A DNA stretch of 64,000 nt from the NCBI RefSeq assembly GCF_009733535.1, contig NZ_SMMI01000004.1, forward strand, positions 62,001 to 126,000, in the 5' to 3' direction. Below the pieces are notes generated by a model that was given only the letters and a program-made list of their open reading frames with translations, searched no databases and had not been told where the DNA came from. Shown piece by piece: positions 43,133 through 51,606 of the stretch; positions within the stretch are counted from its first letter, which is position 1; each line of letters starts with the position of its first letter. This DNA is from Sphingobacterium endophyticum (lineage in GTDB: Bacteria; Bacteroidota; Bacteroidia; Sphingobacteriales; Sphingobacteriaceae). The translations under genes were made by a program, and so were the position numbers.

Positions 43133-44818
43133 TTATAAATTTCCTTTTTTAAGTTCACTTACTGCATAATCAACAGCTCTTGCTGTCAAAGCCATATAGG
43201 TTAATGATGGATTTACACATCCAGCAGATGTCATCGCCGCTCCGTCCGTTACGAATACGTTTAATGCATCCCAAACCTGGTTGTTGCCATTTAATACTGA
43301 AGTCTTAGGATCCCTACCCATTCTAGCAGTTCCCATTTCGTGGATACCCATACCGAAATTATAACCACTATCATACGTATTTACATCCTTAACACCGATT
43401 TTTTCAAGCATTTCCTTCATCTCCTCAGTCATATCCTTACGCATTTTTTGCTCGTTATCCTTAATTTCCATGTCCATATCCAAAACAGGAAGTCCCCATT
43501 TATCTTTAACATTTTTATTTAAGGAGATTTTATTTTCATGGTATGGAAGGATTTCACCAAATGCCGTAAAGCCTACACCCCAATTACCCGGTTCGCACAT
43601 CGCATCTTTCCAAGCACCACCTACCTGCATTTCTGCAATCTCACCAGACCAACGTCCACGGCTTCCAGAACCTTGGTAACCAAATCCACGTACATAATCA
43701 CGTTTCTTCGTATCACTTGCGATGTTTACAAAACGAGGTACGTATAAACCTGTAGGTCGTCTTCCAAAGAAATACTTATCTTCGTAGCCTTCTACTCGAC
43801 CTCCAGCACCCAAACGAAAATGGTGATCCATAGCATTGTGACCTAATTCACCACTACTACTTCCCAATCCACCTTCCCAAACATCAGTAGCTGAATTCAT
43901 TAATACCCAAGTAGAATTAAATGCAGATGCACATACGAAAATTACTTTGGCAAAGAATTCATATGTTTTGTTAGTTTCAGCATCTACAATTTCAACACCT
44001 TTAGCTTTTTTAGTGTCCTTATCATAAATAATTTTGGTTACTATCGAAAAAGGTCTTAATGTTAAATTACCTGTTTTCATAGCTGGAGGTAAAGTTGATG
44101 ATTGGGTGCTAAAGTACCCCCCAAAATTACATCCTAACCAACATTGGTTCTGATACTGACAGTTAATCCGTCCCGTGTGGGGTTGGGTAATATTTGCAGT
44201 ACGACCCATAATAAAATGACGGTTTCCACCATACTCCTTTTTTAAGCGCTCAGCTAGGTCCTTTTCAACGATATTGAAATCCATAGCTGGCATGAAATCA
44301 CCATCAGGAAGAACATCTAGTCCATCACGATTTCCAGAAATACCAGCCCATTTTTCAGCATAGCTGTACCATGGAGCAATATCTTTATAACGAATTGGCC
44401 AATCTACCCCATGACCATCTTTTAAGTTAGCCTCGAAGTCAAGGTCTCCTAAGCGGTAACTTTGACGTCCCCACATTAATGAACGACCTCCTACATGATA
44501 GCCTCTAAACCAGTCAAAACGCTTTGTTTCTGTATAAGGGCTTTCTTTTTCATTAACCCAGAAATCAAGGTTCTTCTCATTTAACGGGTAATCACGTTTT
44601 AATACCGGGTAATCCTTCTCCATCTGAACAGTTCTACCTCCTCTATGTTCGTATTCCCAAGTGTCTTTGTTGGCATGATAATCTTTGACGTGCTCCACAT
44701 TGCGACCACGCTCCAACATGATTGTTTTCAAACCCTTCTCAGTTAGTTCTTTGGCGGCCCAACCACCACTGATTCCAGATCCGATAACAATTGCATCATA
44801 TACATTATTGTCTACCAT
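43133..44818 (-). CDS. GMC family oxidoreductase
   Basis: A 561-residue FAD-dependent glucose-methanol-choline oxidoreductase. The FAD-binding motif VIGSGISGGWAAKEL is at the N-terminus. The conserved HEMGTARMG (active-site His) and the C-terminal VTDGAAMTSAGCVNPSLTYMALTARAV follow. It is the type that pairs with the gluconate 2-dehydrogenase subunit 3, whose gene is two genes downstream, and it would be exported with it (it has no leader of its own). The sugar oxidised is unknown; no cytochrome c acceptor gene is in the window. Confidence 0.93.
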   Translation of the reverse strand: MVDNNVYDAIVIGSGISGGWAAKELTEKGLKTIMLERGRNVEHVKDYHANKDTWEYEHRGGRTVQMEKDYPVLKRDYPLNEKNLDFWVNEKESPYTETKRFDWFRGYHVGGRSLMWGRQSYRLGDLDFEANLKDGHGVDWPIRYKDIAPWYSYAEKWAGISGNRDGLDVLPDGDFMPAMDFNIVEKDLAERLKKEYGGNRHFIMGRTANITQPHTGRINCQYQNQCWLGCNFGGYFSTQSSTLPPAMKTGNLTLRPFSIVTKIIYDKDTKKAKGVEIVDAETNKTYEFFAKVIFVCASAFNSTWVLMNSATDVWEGGLGSSSGELGHNAMDHHFRLGAGGRVEGYEDKYFFGRRPTGLYVPRFVNIASDTKKRDYVRGFGYQGSGSRGRWSGEIAEMQVGGAWKDAMCEPGNWGVGFTAFGEILPYHENKISLNKNVKDKWGLPVLDMDMEIKDNEQKMRKDMTEEMKEMLEKIGVKDVNTYDSGYNFGMGIHEMGTARMGRDPKTSVLNGNNQVWDALNVFVTDGAAMTSAGCVNPSLTYMALTARAVDYAVSELKKGNL

Positions 44819-44835
44819 TATCTTTTAAATTTTAA

Positions 44836-46086
44836 TTAGTTTTCAGTTTGAGTTTGAATAGTTTCTTTCTTAAAGAACAATGCAAAAATAATCATTACTA
44901 CAAAGGCAATGCCTGCAGGAACAATCCATAACTTGTTCCAGAATAATGACAAGTCGGTATCCTTAATACTTACGTACATATCACTTACATAACCAGCCAC
45001 CCAGAATCCAATTAACTGTCCTACACCATAGGTAGCCAATGTAATTAACCCTTGAGCTGCACTTTTATTATCCTTTCCTGCTTTTGAATCCGTATAAATC
45101 TGACCAGATACAAAAAAGAAATCATAACAAATACCATGTAAAGCGATACCAATTAATAACATAAATGTTTGTTCTCCAGCATTCCCGTAAGCAAATAAAG
45201 CATAACGGATTACCCAAGCCAACATTCCAATAAGGATGGTATTTTTGAATCCAAACCTTGTGAAAAACACTGGCAATAACAATAAACATAATGCCTCTGA
45301 AATTTGTCCTATGGTCATTTTACCTGTTGCATTCGCTAATCCGATTTCAGTTAAGAATGGATTGGCGTATTGATAATAAAATGCCAATGGAATACAGATT
45401 AGGATAGAACAGATAAAAAAGACCAGAAAGTTACGGTCCTTTAATAATTTAACTGCATCTAATCCTAATATTTTCGAGATACTTTCTTTTTCTCCGGTAT
45501 TGCCAGCCTTCACAGGAGGGGTTTTAGGAAGAACAAAAGAGAATAATCCCATAATTAAAGATGCTATTGAGGCCATCATAAAGGTATTTCTCAATAAACC
45601 ATCTTGTAGTCCTTGCGCATTGTCCCACTTAAATAAATAACTGATTGACAATCCAGCAACAATCCAACCTATAGTACCCCATATACGAATAAATGAAAAC
45701 TCCTTTTCAGGGTTTTTCATTTGTCTAAACGAAACGGAATTAACTAATGATAAGGTTGGCATATACAGGATCATATAGCCAAGAACATATGGAAAGAAAC
45801 TTGAAATCGTATCACTTTGGTATAATTGATACATTAAAAATGCACCTACCAAGTGAAGGATACCTAGGATCCTTTCAGCATTGAAATATCGGTCTGCAAT
45901 CATACCGATAATAAATGGGGCTACAATTGCACCCCATGATTGGGTAGAGAATACGTTAGAAATCTCTAAGCCAGACGCTTTTAAGTTGTTTCCTAAAAAT
46001 GTTCCGAGCGTCACGAACCAAGCTCCCCAAATAAAGAATTCGAGGAACATCATAAAAGATAGTTTAAATTTAATAGATGAAGACAT
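44836..46086 (-). CDS. Nucleoside/sugar permease (Nuc_H_symport, MFS)
   Basis: A 416-residue inner-membrane transporter with about 12 helices. The opening KLSFMMFLEFFIWGAWFVTLGTFL, the FSTQSWGAIVAPFIIGMIADRYF loop and RIWGTIGWIVAGL are the motifs of the NupG-like nucleoside:H+ symporter family. Members in Bacteroidota clusters with Gfo/Idh and TIM-barrel enzymes carry sugars more often than nucleosides; that is context inference. It lies 17 bases upstream of the GMC gene. A GTG two codons upstream is possible; I use the ATG at 46086. Confidence 0.9.
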   Translation of the reverse strand: MSSSIKFKLSFMMFLEFFIWGAWFVTLGTFLGNNLKASGLEISNVFSTQSWGAIVAPFIIGMIADRYFNAERILGILHLVGAFLMYQLYQSDTISSFFPYVLGYMILYMPTLSLVNSVSFRQMKNPEKEFSFIRIWGTIGWIVAGLSISYLFKWDNAQGLQDGLLRNTFMMASIASLIMGLFSFVLPKTPPVKAGNTGEKESISKILGLDAVKLLKDRNFLVFFICSILICIPLAFYYQYANPFLTEIGLANATGKMTIGQISEALCLLLLPVFFTRFGFKNTILIGMLAWVIRYALFAYGNAGEQTFMLLIGIALHGICYDFFFVSGQIYTDSKAGKDNKSAAQGLITLATYGVGQLIGFWVAGYVSDMYVSIKDTDLSLFWNKLWIVPAGIAFVVMIIFALFFKKETIQTQTEN

Positions 46087-46188
46087 TCTCACAGGTTTTA
46101 TAAAAATCTTGTCATTTTAAAGATAGAGATAATATGCTAATATCAAAATTTAATAACGAATTTGTTTCATTACTAAATCCCTTTAGCA

Positions 46189-47115
46189 TTAGAATGAATC
46201 CACCTCCCTGTAAGCTTTAACCAAGGTTTCTTCTCCCTCTTTTCCAGATTTTGACATCCCGTGTTCCATACCAACTATGCCTTTATATCCCTTCTCATAC
46301 AACCACTTAAATAGGTTTTTATAATTTATCTCTCCAGTTGTTGGTTCCTTTCTTCCAGGGTTATCTCCAACTTGGATATAGCCGATTTCACTCCAACACA
46401 TATCCATTAGAGGAATTAAATTTCCTTCATTTTTTTGTTGATGGTAAACATCATAAAGAATTTTACATGATGGACTATTAACTGCCTTACAAATTTCATA
46501 GGTTTGGTCTGTAAATCTCAAGAATAGATCAGGAGTATCACTTAGTGGTTCCAGGACCATTGTGATTCCATGGGGTTCAAAGATTTCAGCACCTCTCCTC
46601 AATCCTTCTACAACATTTGCTGTTTGTACACCAATAGGTAAGTTCCTAACATAATCACCAGGCACAACGGTCACATTTTTTGCATGACAACGCTTAGCAA
46701 TTTCAACAGATTCTTTACATCCTTTAAGGAATACATCCACAAATTCTTGTTTACCTGCTGCTAAAGAATTTGCACCGTTTCCACCCTTAGGAACTACAAA
46801 AACTCCCATGGTCATACCAAGCTTAGCTAATAAATCGCCAATTTTCTTTTGTTCTTCTGCAGAACGTCCCGGCATTCCATTATCTTCAATCCCTCTGAAG
46901 CCAAGGTCATACATGTATTGAATTTCATCTAAAAAATTCTTTCCAGCAGAAGCGCTGAACATCCCTTGATGCGGGGCATAGTTTAATTTAAAAGGCTGAT
47001 TAGCTGATTTTGTATCCATAAGGTTTGATGATTGATCTTTGGCAGAGAGTCCATTTGAAAATAATGAAGCTCCAACCAATAAGGAACTATTTTTTAAAAA
47101 ATCTGAACGTTTCAT
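46189..47115 (-). CDS. Exported sugar phosphate isomerase/epimerase-like TIM barrel
   Basis: A 308-residue protein of the xylose-isomerase-like (AP endonuclease 2-type) barrel family, close to hydroxypyruvate isomerases. It has an export leader (MKRSDFLKNSSLLVGASLFSNGLSA). Catalytic metal residues are visible in VLEPLSDTPDLF, LYDVYHQQ, IGYIQVGDNPGR and IVGMEHGMS. It lies 27 bases after apbE and 102 bases before the permease gene. It should act on a sugar or keto-sugar made by the oxidoreductases of the cluster. Confidence 0.88.
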   Translation of the reverse strand: MKRSDFLKNSSLLVGASLFSNGLSAKDQSSNLMDTKSANQPFKLNYAPHQGMFSASAGKNFLDEIQYMYDLGFRGIEDNGMPGRSAEEQKKIGDLLAKLGMTMGVFVVPKGGNGANSLAAGKQEFVDVFLKGCKESVEIAKRCHAKNVTVVPGDYVRNLPIGVQTANVVEGLRRGAEIFEPHGITMVLEPLSDTPDLFLRFTDQTYEICKAVNSPSCKILYDVYHQQKNEGNLIPLMDMCWSEIGYIQVGDNPGRKEPTTGEINYKNLFKWLYEKGYKGIVGMEHGMSKSGKEGEETLVKAYREVDSF

Positions 47116-47142
47116 TTAGGAATAAGTTTTAAAATTAAGTAT

Positions 47143-48150
47143 TTAATCGGTTAGCAAATACTTTTGAAATCCAGAAGAATAGGCTTCTTTTACCTCACCA
47201 TCTTCCAAATACATCAAATAAATATCAACTATATTTTTTGCATTCGCAAATGAAATTGCATCATCAGGCCTCATTGCCATAAATACATTGTCATATGCAT
47301 CAGCTTCCATAGCTGAATTTGCTAAAACAGTAACCGAAATAGTTTGTGATTTTAAAGGGTAACCCGTTTTGGGATCTATATGATGTGAAAACTTGTAATT
47401 TTTTACTTCACGATACTTCTCGTAACTACCTGATGTTGTGATAGATTTATTTTCTAATTTCAAGACATAACTCTTGCCTTCTCCTGCCATCTCAGGTCTC
47501 TGTACTAAAACTTTAAAAGGTATCTTGCCAGGTTTTAGCCCATGTGATCGTATCTCTCCCCCCACCTCTACAATAAAATCATTGATATTATTCTCAATCA
47601 AAAAATCATATAATGCATCTACTGTATAGCCCTGAGCAATTCCATTTAAATCAATCTGAACTCCTTCAACTTTTTTAATAAGAGTATTCCCTTTAAGTTT
47701 TAATTTGTCCATACCAACAATTTTCAGCGTTTCCAAGATTCTAGCCGAATCAGGAATATCCGTTACTTTTTGTGGGCCAAATCCCCAGATTGATACTAAT
47801 GGCATAACAGTAATATCAAACAAACCTTTTGATGCCCTATAAACCCGAAAAGATTCTTTCACAACTTTCAACATATGAGGATCCAACTTTTGTTTAACAG
47901 TTTTGGAATCGTTGAAAATAGAAATATTAGAATCCTTTTTATATAAGGACATGGATTGATCAATAATATTAAAAATGCTATCGATGGATGATTGTGAAAT
48001 GCTTTGAACTGTGGAGTAATACGTAATAGTATAGGTTGTTCCTTGGGCTCTCCCGAATAGTTCGTGTTTCTGTAAAGAAGAAATTGGTTGCTGTGCATAA
48101 ACACCGCAACCAATTAACATCATTGTAATAAAATTACAGAATTTTATCAC
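47143..48150 (-). CDS. apbE: FAD:protein FMN transferase
   Basis: A 335-residue protein that attaches FMN covalently to a Thr of periplasmic proteins, using FAD and Mg2+. The motifs are the RAQGTTYTITYY opening, FDITVMPLVSIWGFGP, DLNGIAQGYTVDALYDF and HHIDPKTGYPL. The N-terminal leader (IKFCNFITMMLIGCGVYA) fits export. It begins with GTG directly after the stop codon of the Gfo/Idh gene upstream (TAA then GTG), so translation is probably coupled. No FMN-acceptor protein of the Nqr/Rnf type is in the window. Confidence 0.92.
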   Translation of the reverse strand: MIKFCNFITMMLIGCGVYAQQPISSLQKHELFGRAQGTTYTITYYSTVQSISQSSIDSIFNIIDQSMSLYKKDSNISIFNDSKTVKQKLDPHMLKVVKESFRVYRASKGLFDITVMPLVSIWGFGPQKVTDIPDSARILETLKIVGMDKLKLKGNTLIKKVEGVQIDLNGIAQGYTVDALYDFLIENNINDFIVEVGGEIRSHGLKPGKIPFKVLVQRPEMAGEGKSYVLKLENKSITTSGSYEKYREVKNYKFSHHIDPKTGYPLKSQTISVTVLANSAMEADAYDNVFMAMRPDDAISFANAKNIVDIYLMYLEDGEVKEAYSSGFQKYLLTD

Positions 48151-49464
48151 TTAGATATATTTTTCAACATTGATACCTGGTACAGCAACAGGATAGAAAC
48201 CTTCAGCATTTGGTAAAACTTTCGGTTTTGCATCCCATGAATAAGTAGTAGGCATGATATCGATATTCGATTGAATAGCTTCATCCCATTTAATAACTTT
48301 ACCTGTATAACAAGCAATTCGACCAATGATACCTGTCAATGTACTATGTGCACCATATTCAGCATTGTCAAATTTATATTCACCTTTTGCGATGGCTTCA
48401 AATAATTCCTTATGCTCTTGTTGATATGCATTAGGATTTCCTTTAGGATCATGTCGATAGATTTCTTTCCCATCTGGACCCCACAAAACAGCCTGATTTC
48501 CAGCAGATAGATACACTCTACCTTTAGTAGCCTGGAATGTTTCATCAACTCGGTTTGAAATACCTTCAAAGTGACGACATTGGCTGTAAACAACAGCACC
48601 GTCATCATAAGTTAGTTCTATCGCAAAATTGTCATAGATCTCCCCATATTCCTTTCCAGTTCTTTGAGCACGACTTCCTGTCCCTTGGATTGAAACTGGA
48701 GTTTTACCTTTCACCCAGTTAGCAATATCGATATTATGGACGTGTTGTTCTACAATATGATCCCCACATAACCAATTGAAATAGTACCAATTTCTCATTT
48801 GATAATCCATTTCTGTTTGGTTAGGTTTACGAGGTCTAACCCATACGCCACCACTATTCCAATATACTTGACCAGAAACCACATCGCCTATAGCTCCGTC
48901 TTGAATACGTTTAATTGCCTCTCTATAGTTGGTTTGATAACGTCTTTGTAGACCAACAACAACATTTAATTTCTTAGCTTTTGCTTCCTTAGCAGCTGCC
49001 AATACCCTTCTTATCCCTGGAATATCTGTAGCTACAGGTTTTTCCATAAAAATATGCTTACCTGCTTTTACTGCCTCCTCAAAATGTATAGGTCTGAAGC
49101 CTGGAGGAGTACATAATAATACAACATCCGCATCTTTGATAGCTGCTTTGTAGCCATCAAAACCAACATACTTCCGGCTATCTGGTACATCAATCTTATC
49201 ACCAAATTTTTCTTTTAGTGTTGAATAAGTTGAATCAAGATTATCTTTAAATGCATCAGCCATCGCGACCAATTTGATGTTTTGACCAGATGCAAAAGCG
49301 TCAAATGTAGCTCCGGTACCACGACCACCACAACCAATTAAGGCAATTTTTATAACGTCAGAACCCGCAGCAAATACGCTGCTTACTGAACTGCTAGTTA
49401 ATGCAGCAGCGCCTACTAAGGCTGAAGAAGATTTTATGAAATCCCTGCGTTTTAAACTTTCCAT
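48151..49464 (-). CDS. Exported Gfo/Idh/MocA family oxidoreductase
   Basis: A 437-residue protein with a twin-arginine-like leader (KRRDFIKSSSALVGAAALTS) and a Rossmann motif IALIGCGGRGTGATFD. The catalytic lysine is in FMEKPVATDIPG. The C-terminal half includes GDHIVEQHVHNIDIANWV and a Trp-rich region. It lies between the SUMF1-fold gene (40-base gap) and apbE (abutting). The N-terminus is set by the ATG at 49464, where the leader begins; an ATG at 49554 would overlap the upstream gene by 50 bases. Confidence 0.92.
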   Translation of the reverse strand: MESLKRRDFIKSSSALVGAAALTSSSVSSVFAAGSDVIKIALIGCGGRGTGATFDAFASGQNIKLVAMADAFKDNLDSTYSTLKEKFGDKIDVPDSRKYVGFDGYKAAIKDADVVLLCTPPGFRPIHFEEAVKAGKHIFMEKPVATDIPGIRRVLAAAKEAKAKKLNVVVGLQRRYQTNYREAIKRIQDGAIGDVVSGQVYWNSGGVWVRPRKPNQTEMDYQMRNWYYFNWLCGDHIVEQHVHNIDIANWVKGKTPVSIQGTGSRAQRTGKEYGEIYDNFAIELTYDDGAVVYSQCRHFEGISNRVDETFQATKGRVYLSAGNQAVLWGPDGKEIYRHDPKGNPNAYQQEHKELFEAIAKGEYKFDNAEYGAHSTLTGIIGRIACYTGKVIKWDEAIQSNIDIMPTTYSWDAKPKVLPNAEGFYPVAVPGINVEKYI

Positions 49465-49504
49465 GAAAATAGATTTAAATTGAGTATTATACGGTTTTAT
49501 TTGA

Positions 49505-50470
49505 TTAAAAATCTTTAATTGGAGCTTTGTCATAATACTCCATAATTTGATCATGCGACGGTTGATTTACCGGCCTAACTAATCTCATCCCAACAAATGG
49601 TGCTTCAGGAAACCACCAATTAGATTTTGGAATCTGAGGATCCAATTGTTTCCAGAATGGGTCAGATGCAATTCTTGAAGCTGAACGTAAATCTTTCGCC
49701 TCACTTTCAAATGATCCTCCGCGAACAACATGCGGATATAATTTTGTCGGAATATTTACCGGATTTGAAGCAACCTTTCCTTCAGATGCTTTGTAAAAGT
49801 CGGCATCATATTGATCATAAGTCCATTCCGAAACATTACCATAGATATCATATAATCCCCAAGGATTAGCCTTTTTTGTCCCAACTTTAGCAGTTTTACC
49901 CGCTGAATTATCTTTAAATACAGCAAAATCAGCCAATTGTGCAGCATCGTCTCCAAAGAAATATTCAGTTTCTGCACCTGCCCTACTTGCATATTCCCAT
50001 TCTGCTTCTGTCGGTAATCTATAGAATACACCTGTTCTTACATATAACCACTTACAAAATTGAATAGCATTATAATGTGTCATTGCTAAAGCAGGTTGTC
50101 CATCTTTGCCAAATCCAAAAGTCATATCAAGATATGGCTTAGTAGGTCTTGTTACAGCATCAACATCAGCCGGAACTTTTCCATCATTAGATTTTGTAAT
50201 TTCGTAATCCTTATATAAAAAAGGTTCAAAAATATTCCATGTTACCTCATAAGTACCCATCCAGAATGGGTCTAATTTTACTTTATGAACTGGTTTTTCA
50301 TCTGCATTGGGAGATTTTGAACTTCCCATATTAAATTCACCTCCAGGAATCGCTTCCATTGTGAATTCCAAACTCGTCCCCTCAATCTTCTGCGTATAAC
50401 GCTCATGTTTATCCTGAGCATTAGACATTTGTATCCCTGCTAATAATGCAAAGAATAAAACTCTTTTCAT
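49505..50470 (-). CDS. SUMF1-fold (formylglycine-enzyme-like) exported protein
   Basis: A 321-residue protein with a signal peptide (MKRVLFFALLAGIQMSNA). It carries the SUMF1/FGE-sulfatase fold: IPGGEFNMGSS, DPFWMGTYEVTW, YRLPTEAEWEYASRAG, YDIYGNVSEWTYD and HVVRGGSFESEAKDLRSASR. The two cysteines that make formylglycine in true FGE enzymes are missing from the C-terminal active-site region. No sulfatase gene is nearby. It is therefore a binding or structural member, as in GldJ/GldK-like proteins. It is the first gene of the minus-strand sugar cluster. Confidence 0.88.
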   Translation of the reverse strand: MKRVLFFALLAGIQMSNAQDKHERYTQKIEGTSLEFTMEAIPGGEFNMGSSKSPNADEKPVHKVKLDPFWMGTYEVTWNIFEPFLYKDYEITKSNDGKVPADVDAVTRPTKPYLDMTFGFGKDGQPALAMTHYNAIQFCKWLYVRTGVFYRLPTEAEWEYASRAGAETEYFFGDDAAQLADFAVFKDNSAGKTAKVGTKKANPWGLYDIYGNVSEWTYDQYDADFYKASEGKVASNPVNIPTKLYPHVVRGGSFESEAKDLRSASRIASDPFWKQLDPQIPKSNWWFPEAPFVGMRLVRPVNQPSHDQIMEYYDKAPIKDF

Positions 50471-50570
50471 AAACTACTATAGTATGTTAAAACTTAAATA
50501 AAACTAGTATTTCGTTAAATTAATAGCAATAAAGATAAGCAATTCTAGAAATATTTCGATAACATTTAGG

Positions 50571-51485
50571 TTACATAAAGAAAGTAATCAATAGCTGATA
50601 CCATATGAAAGTGGTCAATAAACCTATAGGAATACTAAGTCCAATCACACTATTGCCCACTTTTGTATTTAATTTAAATTGATTTAATATGATACTGGTT
50701 GCCACTAAACTAGGCATTGCCATTTCAAACATAGATACCTGAATTATTTCACCTTTCAATCCTAAACTTAAGGCAATTAGAACAACTAGTGCTGGAGCTA
50801 AAATAAGTTTATAGATCAAGGCATAGGAAATATTAGGAATCTCACTTTTTACAATTCCAAAATTCAATTGAAGTCCAATTGAAAATAAAGCTATTGGAGA
50901 TACTGTTGATCCTAAAATTTTAAAAAAATCATCAAGACTACTTATATCGATGAATTTAGGAATAATAAGAGCTAACAAACATCCAATTAAAGGAGGAAAT
51001 GTAAATACTCGTTTTAGAATGAATTTATAATCTACTTGTTTATTTTTTTTCAGACTTCCTTTCATCGCAATGATAACCCCTACACTTGATAATAAGAAAA
51101 AGGTCATTTGATCGCTTACAATACCAATTGGAAGTGCATCGACTCCAAAATATGCTGTAATTAATGGAAATCCAACAAATGAGGTATTACTTAAACCGGC
51201 AATTAACATTAATGTATGGGACGTTCTCTTTGAAATACGGGTAACTTTCTCAACAATATAGAAAAACAAGACTGACCCCGATAAAACAAGGATCGGCCCA
51301 AGCATCGTAAATATTAAGCTATTATTCCAGGAAAGTTTTGGAAGAAAATTGAAGGAAATTGCAGGAAGTCCAAAGTATAAAACCCAAGCGTTTAGCGCTT
51401 TAAAACCATCTTTGGCGACCCAATTGAATTTCCTACTGATTATTCCGGCGGCAAGGCAAAAAATAATAAGGATAAAGTTTGACAC
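50571..51485 (-). CDS. AEC family transporter
   Basis: A 304-residue inner-membrane protein with about 10 helices, in the auxin efflux carrier / malate permease family. The WVLYFGLPAISFNF and AGLSNTSFVGFPLITAYFG segments and the C-terminal MAMPSLVATSIILNQF are typical. The substrate is probably an organic acid or similar anion. The start is a GTG at 51485: a stop codon lies two codons upstream and no ATG lies between. It is divergent from the PagL-like gene. Confidence 0.87.
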   Translation of the reverse strand: MSNFILIIFCLAAGIISRKFNWVAKDGFKALNAWVLYFGLPAISFNFLPKLSWNNSLIFTMLGPILVLSGSVLFFYIVEKVTRISKRTSHTLMLIAGLSNTSFVGFPLITAYFGVDALPIGIVSDQMTFFLLSSVGVIIAMKGSLKKNKQVDYKFILKRVFTFPPLIGCLLALIIPKFIDISSLDDFFKILGSTVSPIALFSIGLQLNFGIVKSEIPNISYALIYKLILAPALVVLIALSLGLKGEIIQVSMFEMAMPSLVATSIILNQFKLNTKVGNSVIGLSIPIGLLTTFIWYQLLITFFM

Positions 51486-51565
51486 GATTTAAAATTTATT
51501 AAAGAATTAACTATCATTTGAAACAAAAATGACATAGCCTGCGTTCTATGCCCCAAAGTTATTAC

Positions 51566-51573
51566 TATTTTTG
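51566..51573 (+). promoter_or_regulatory. Candidate -7 box for the PagL-like gene
   Basis: TATTTTTG fits TAnnTTTG. Its last three bases are an in-frame TTG that could be taken for the start codon. A GTG start 34 bases downstream fits the promoter better. No good -33 box was seen. Confidence 0.45.
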
Positions 51574-51606
51574 TCCTCTGATCGTAAATTCCATAAATAT
51601 TATTCT

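Noticed and set aside
49505-50470. Formylglycine-generating sulfatase maturation enzyme
   Set aside because: The active-site cysteines are absent and there is no sulfatase gene in the window.
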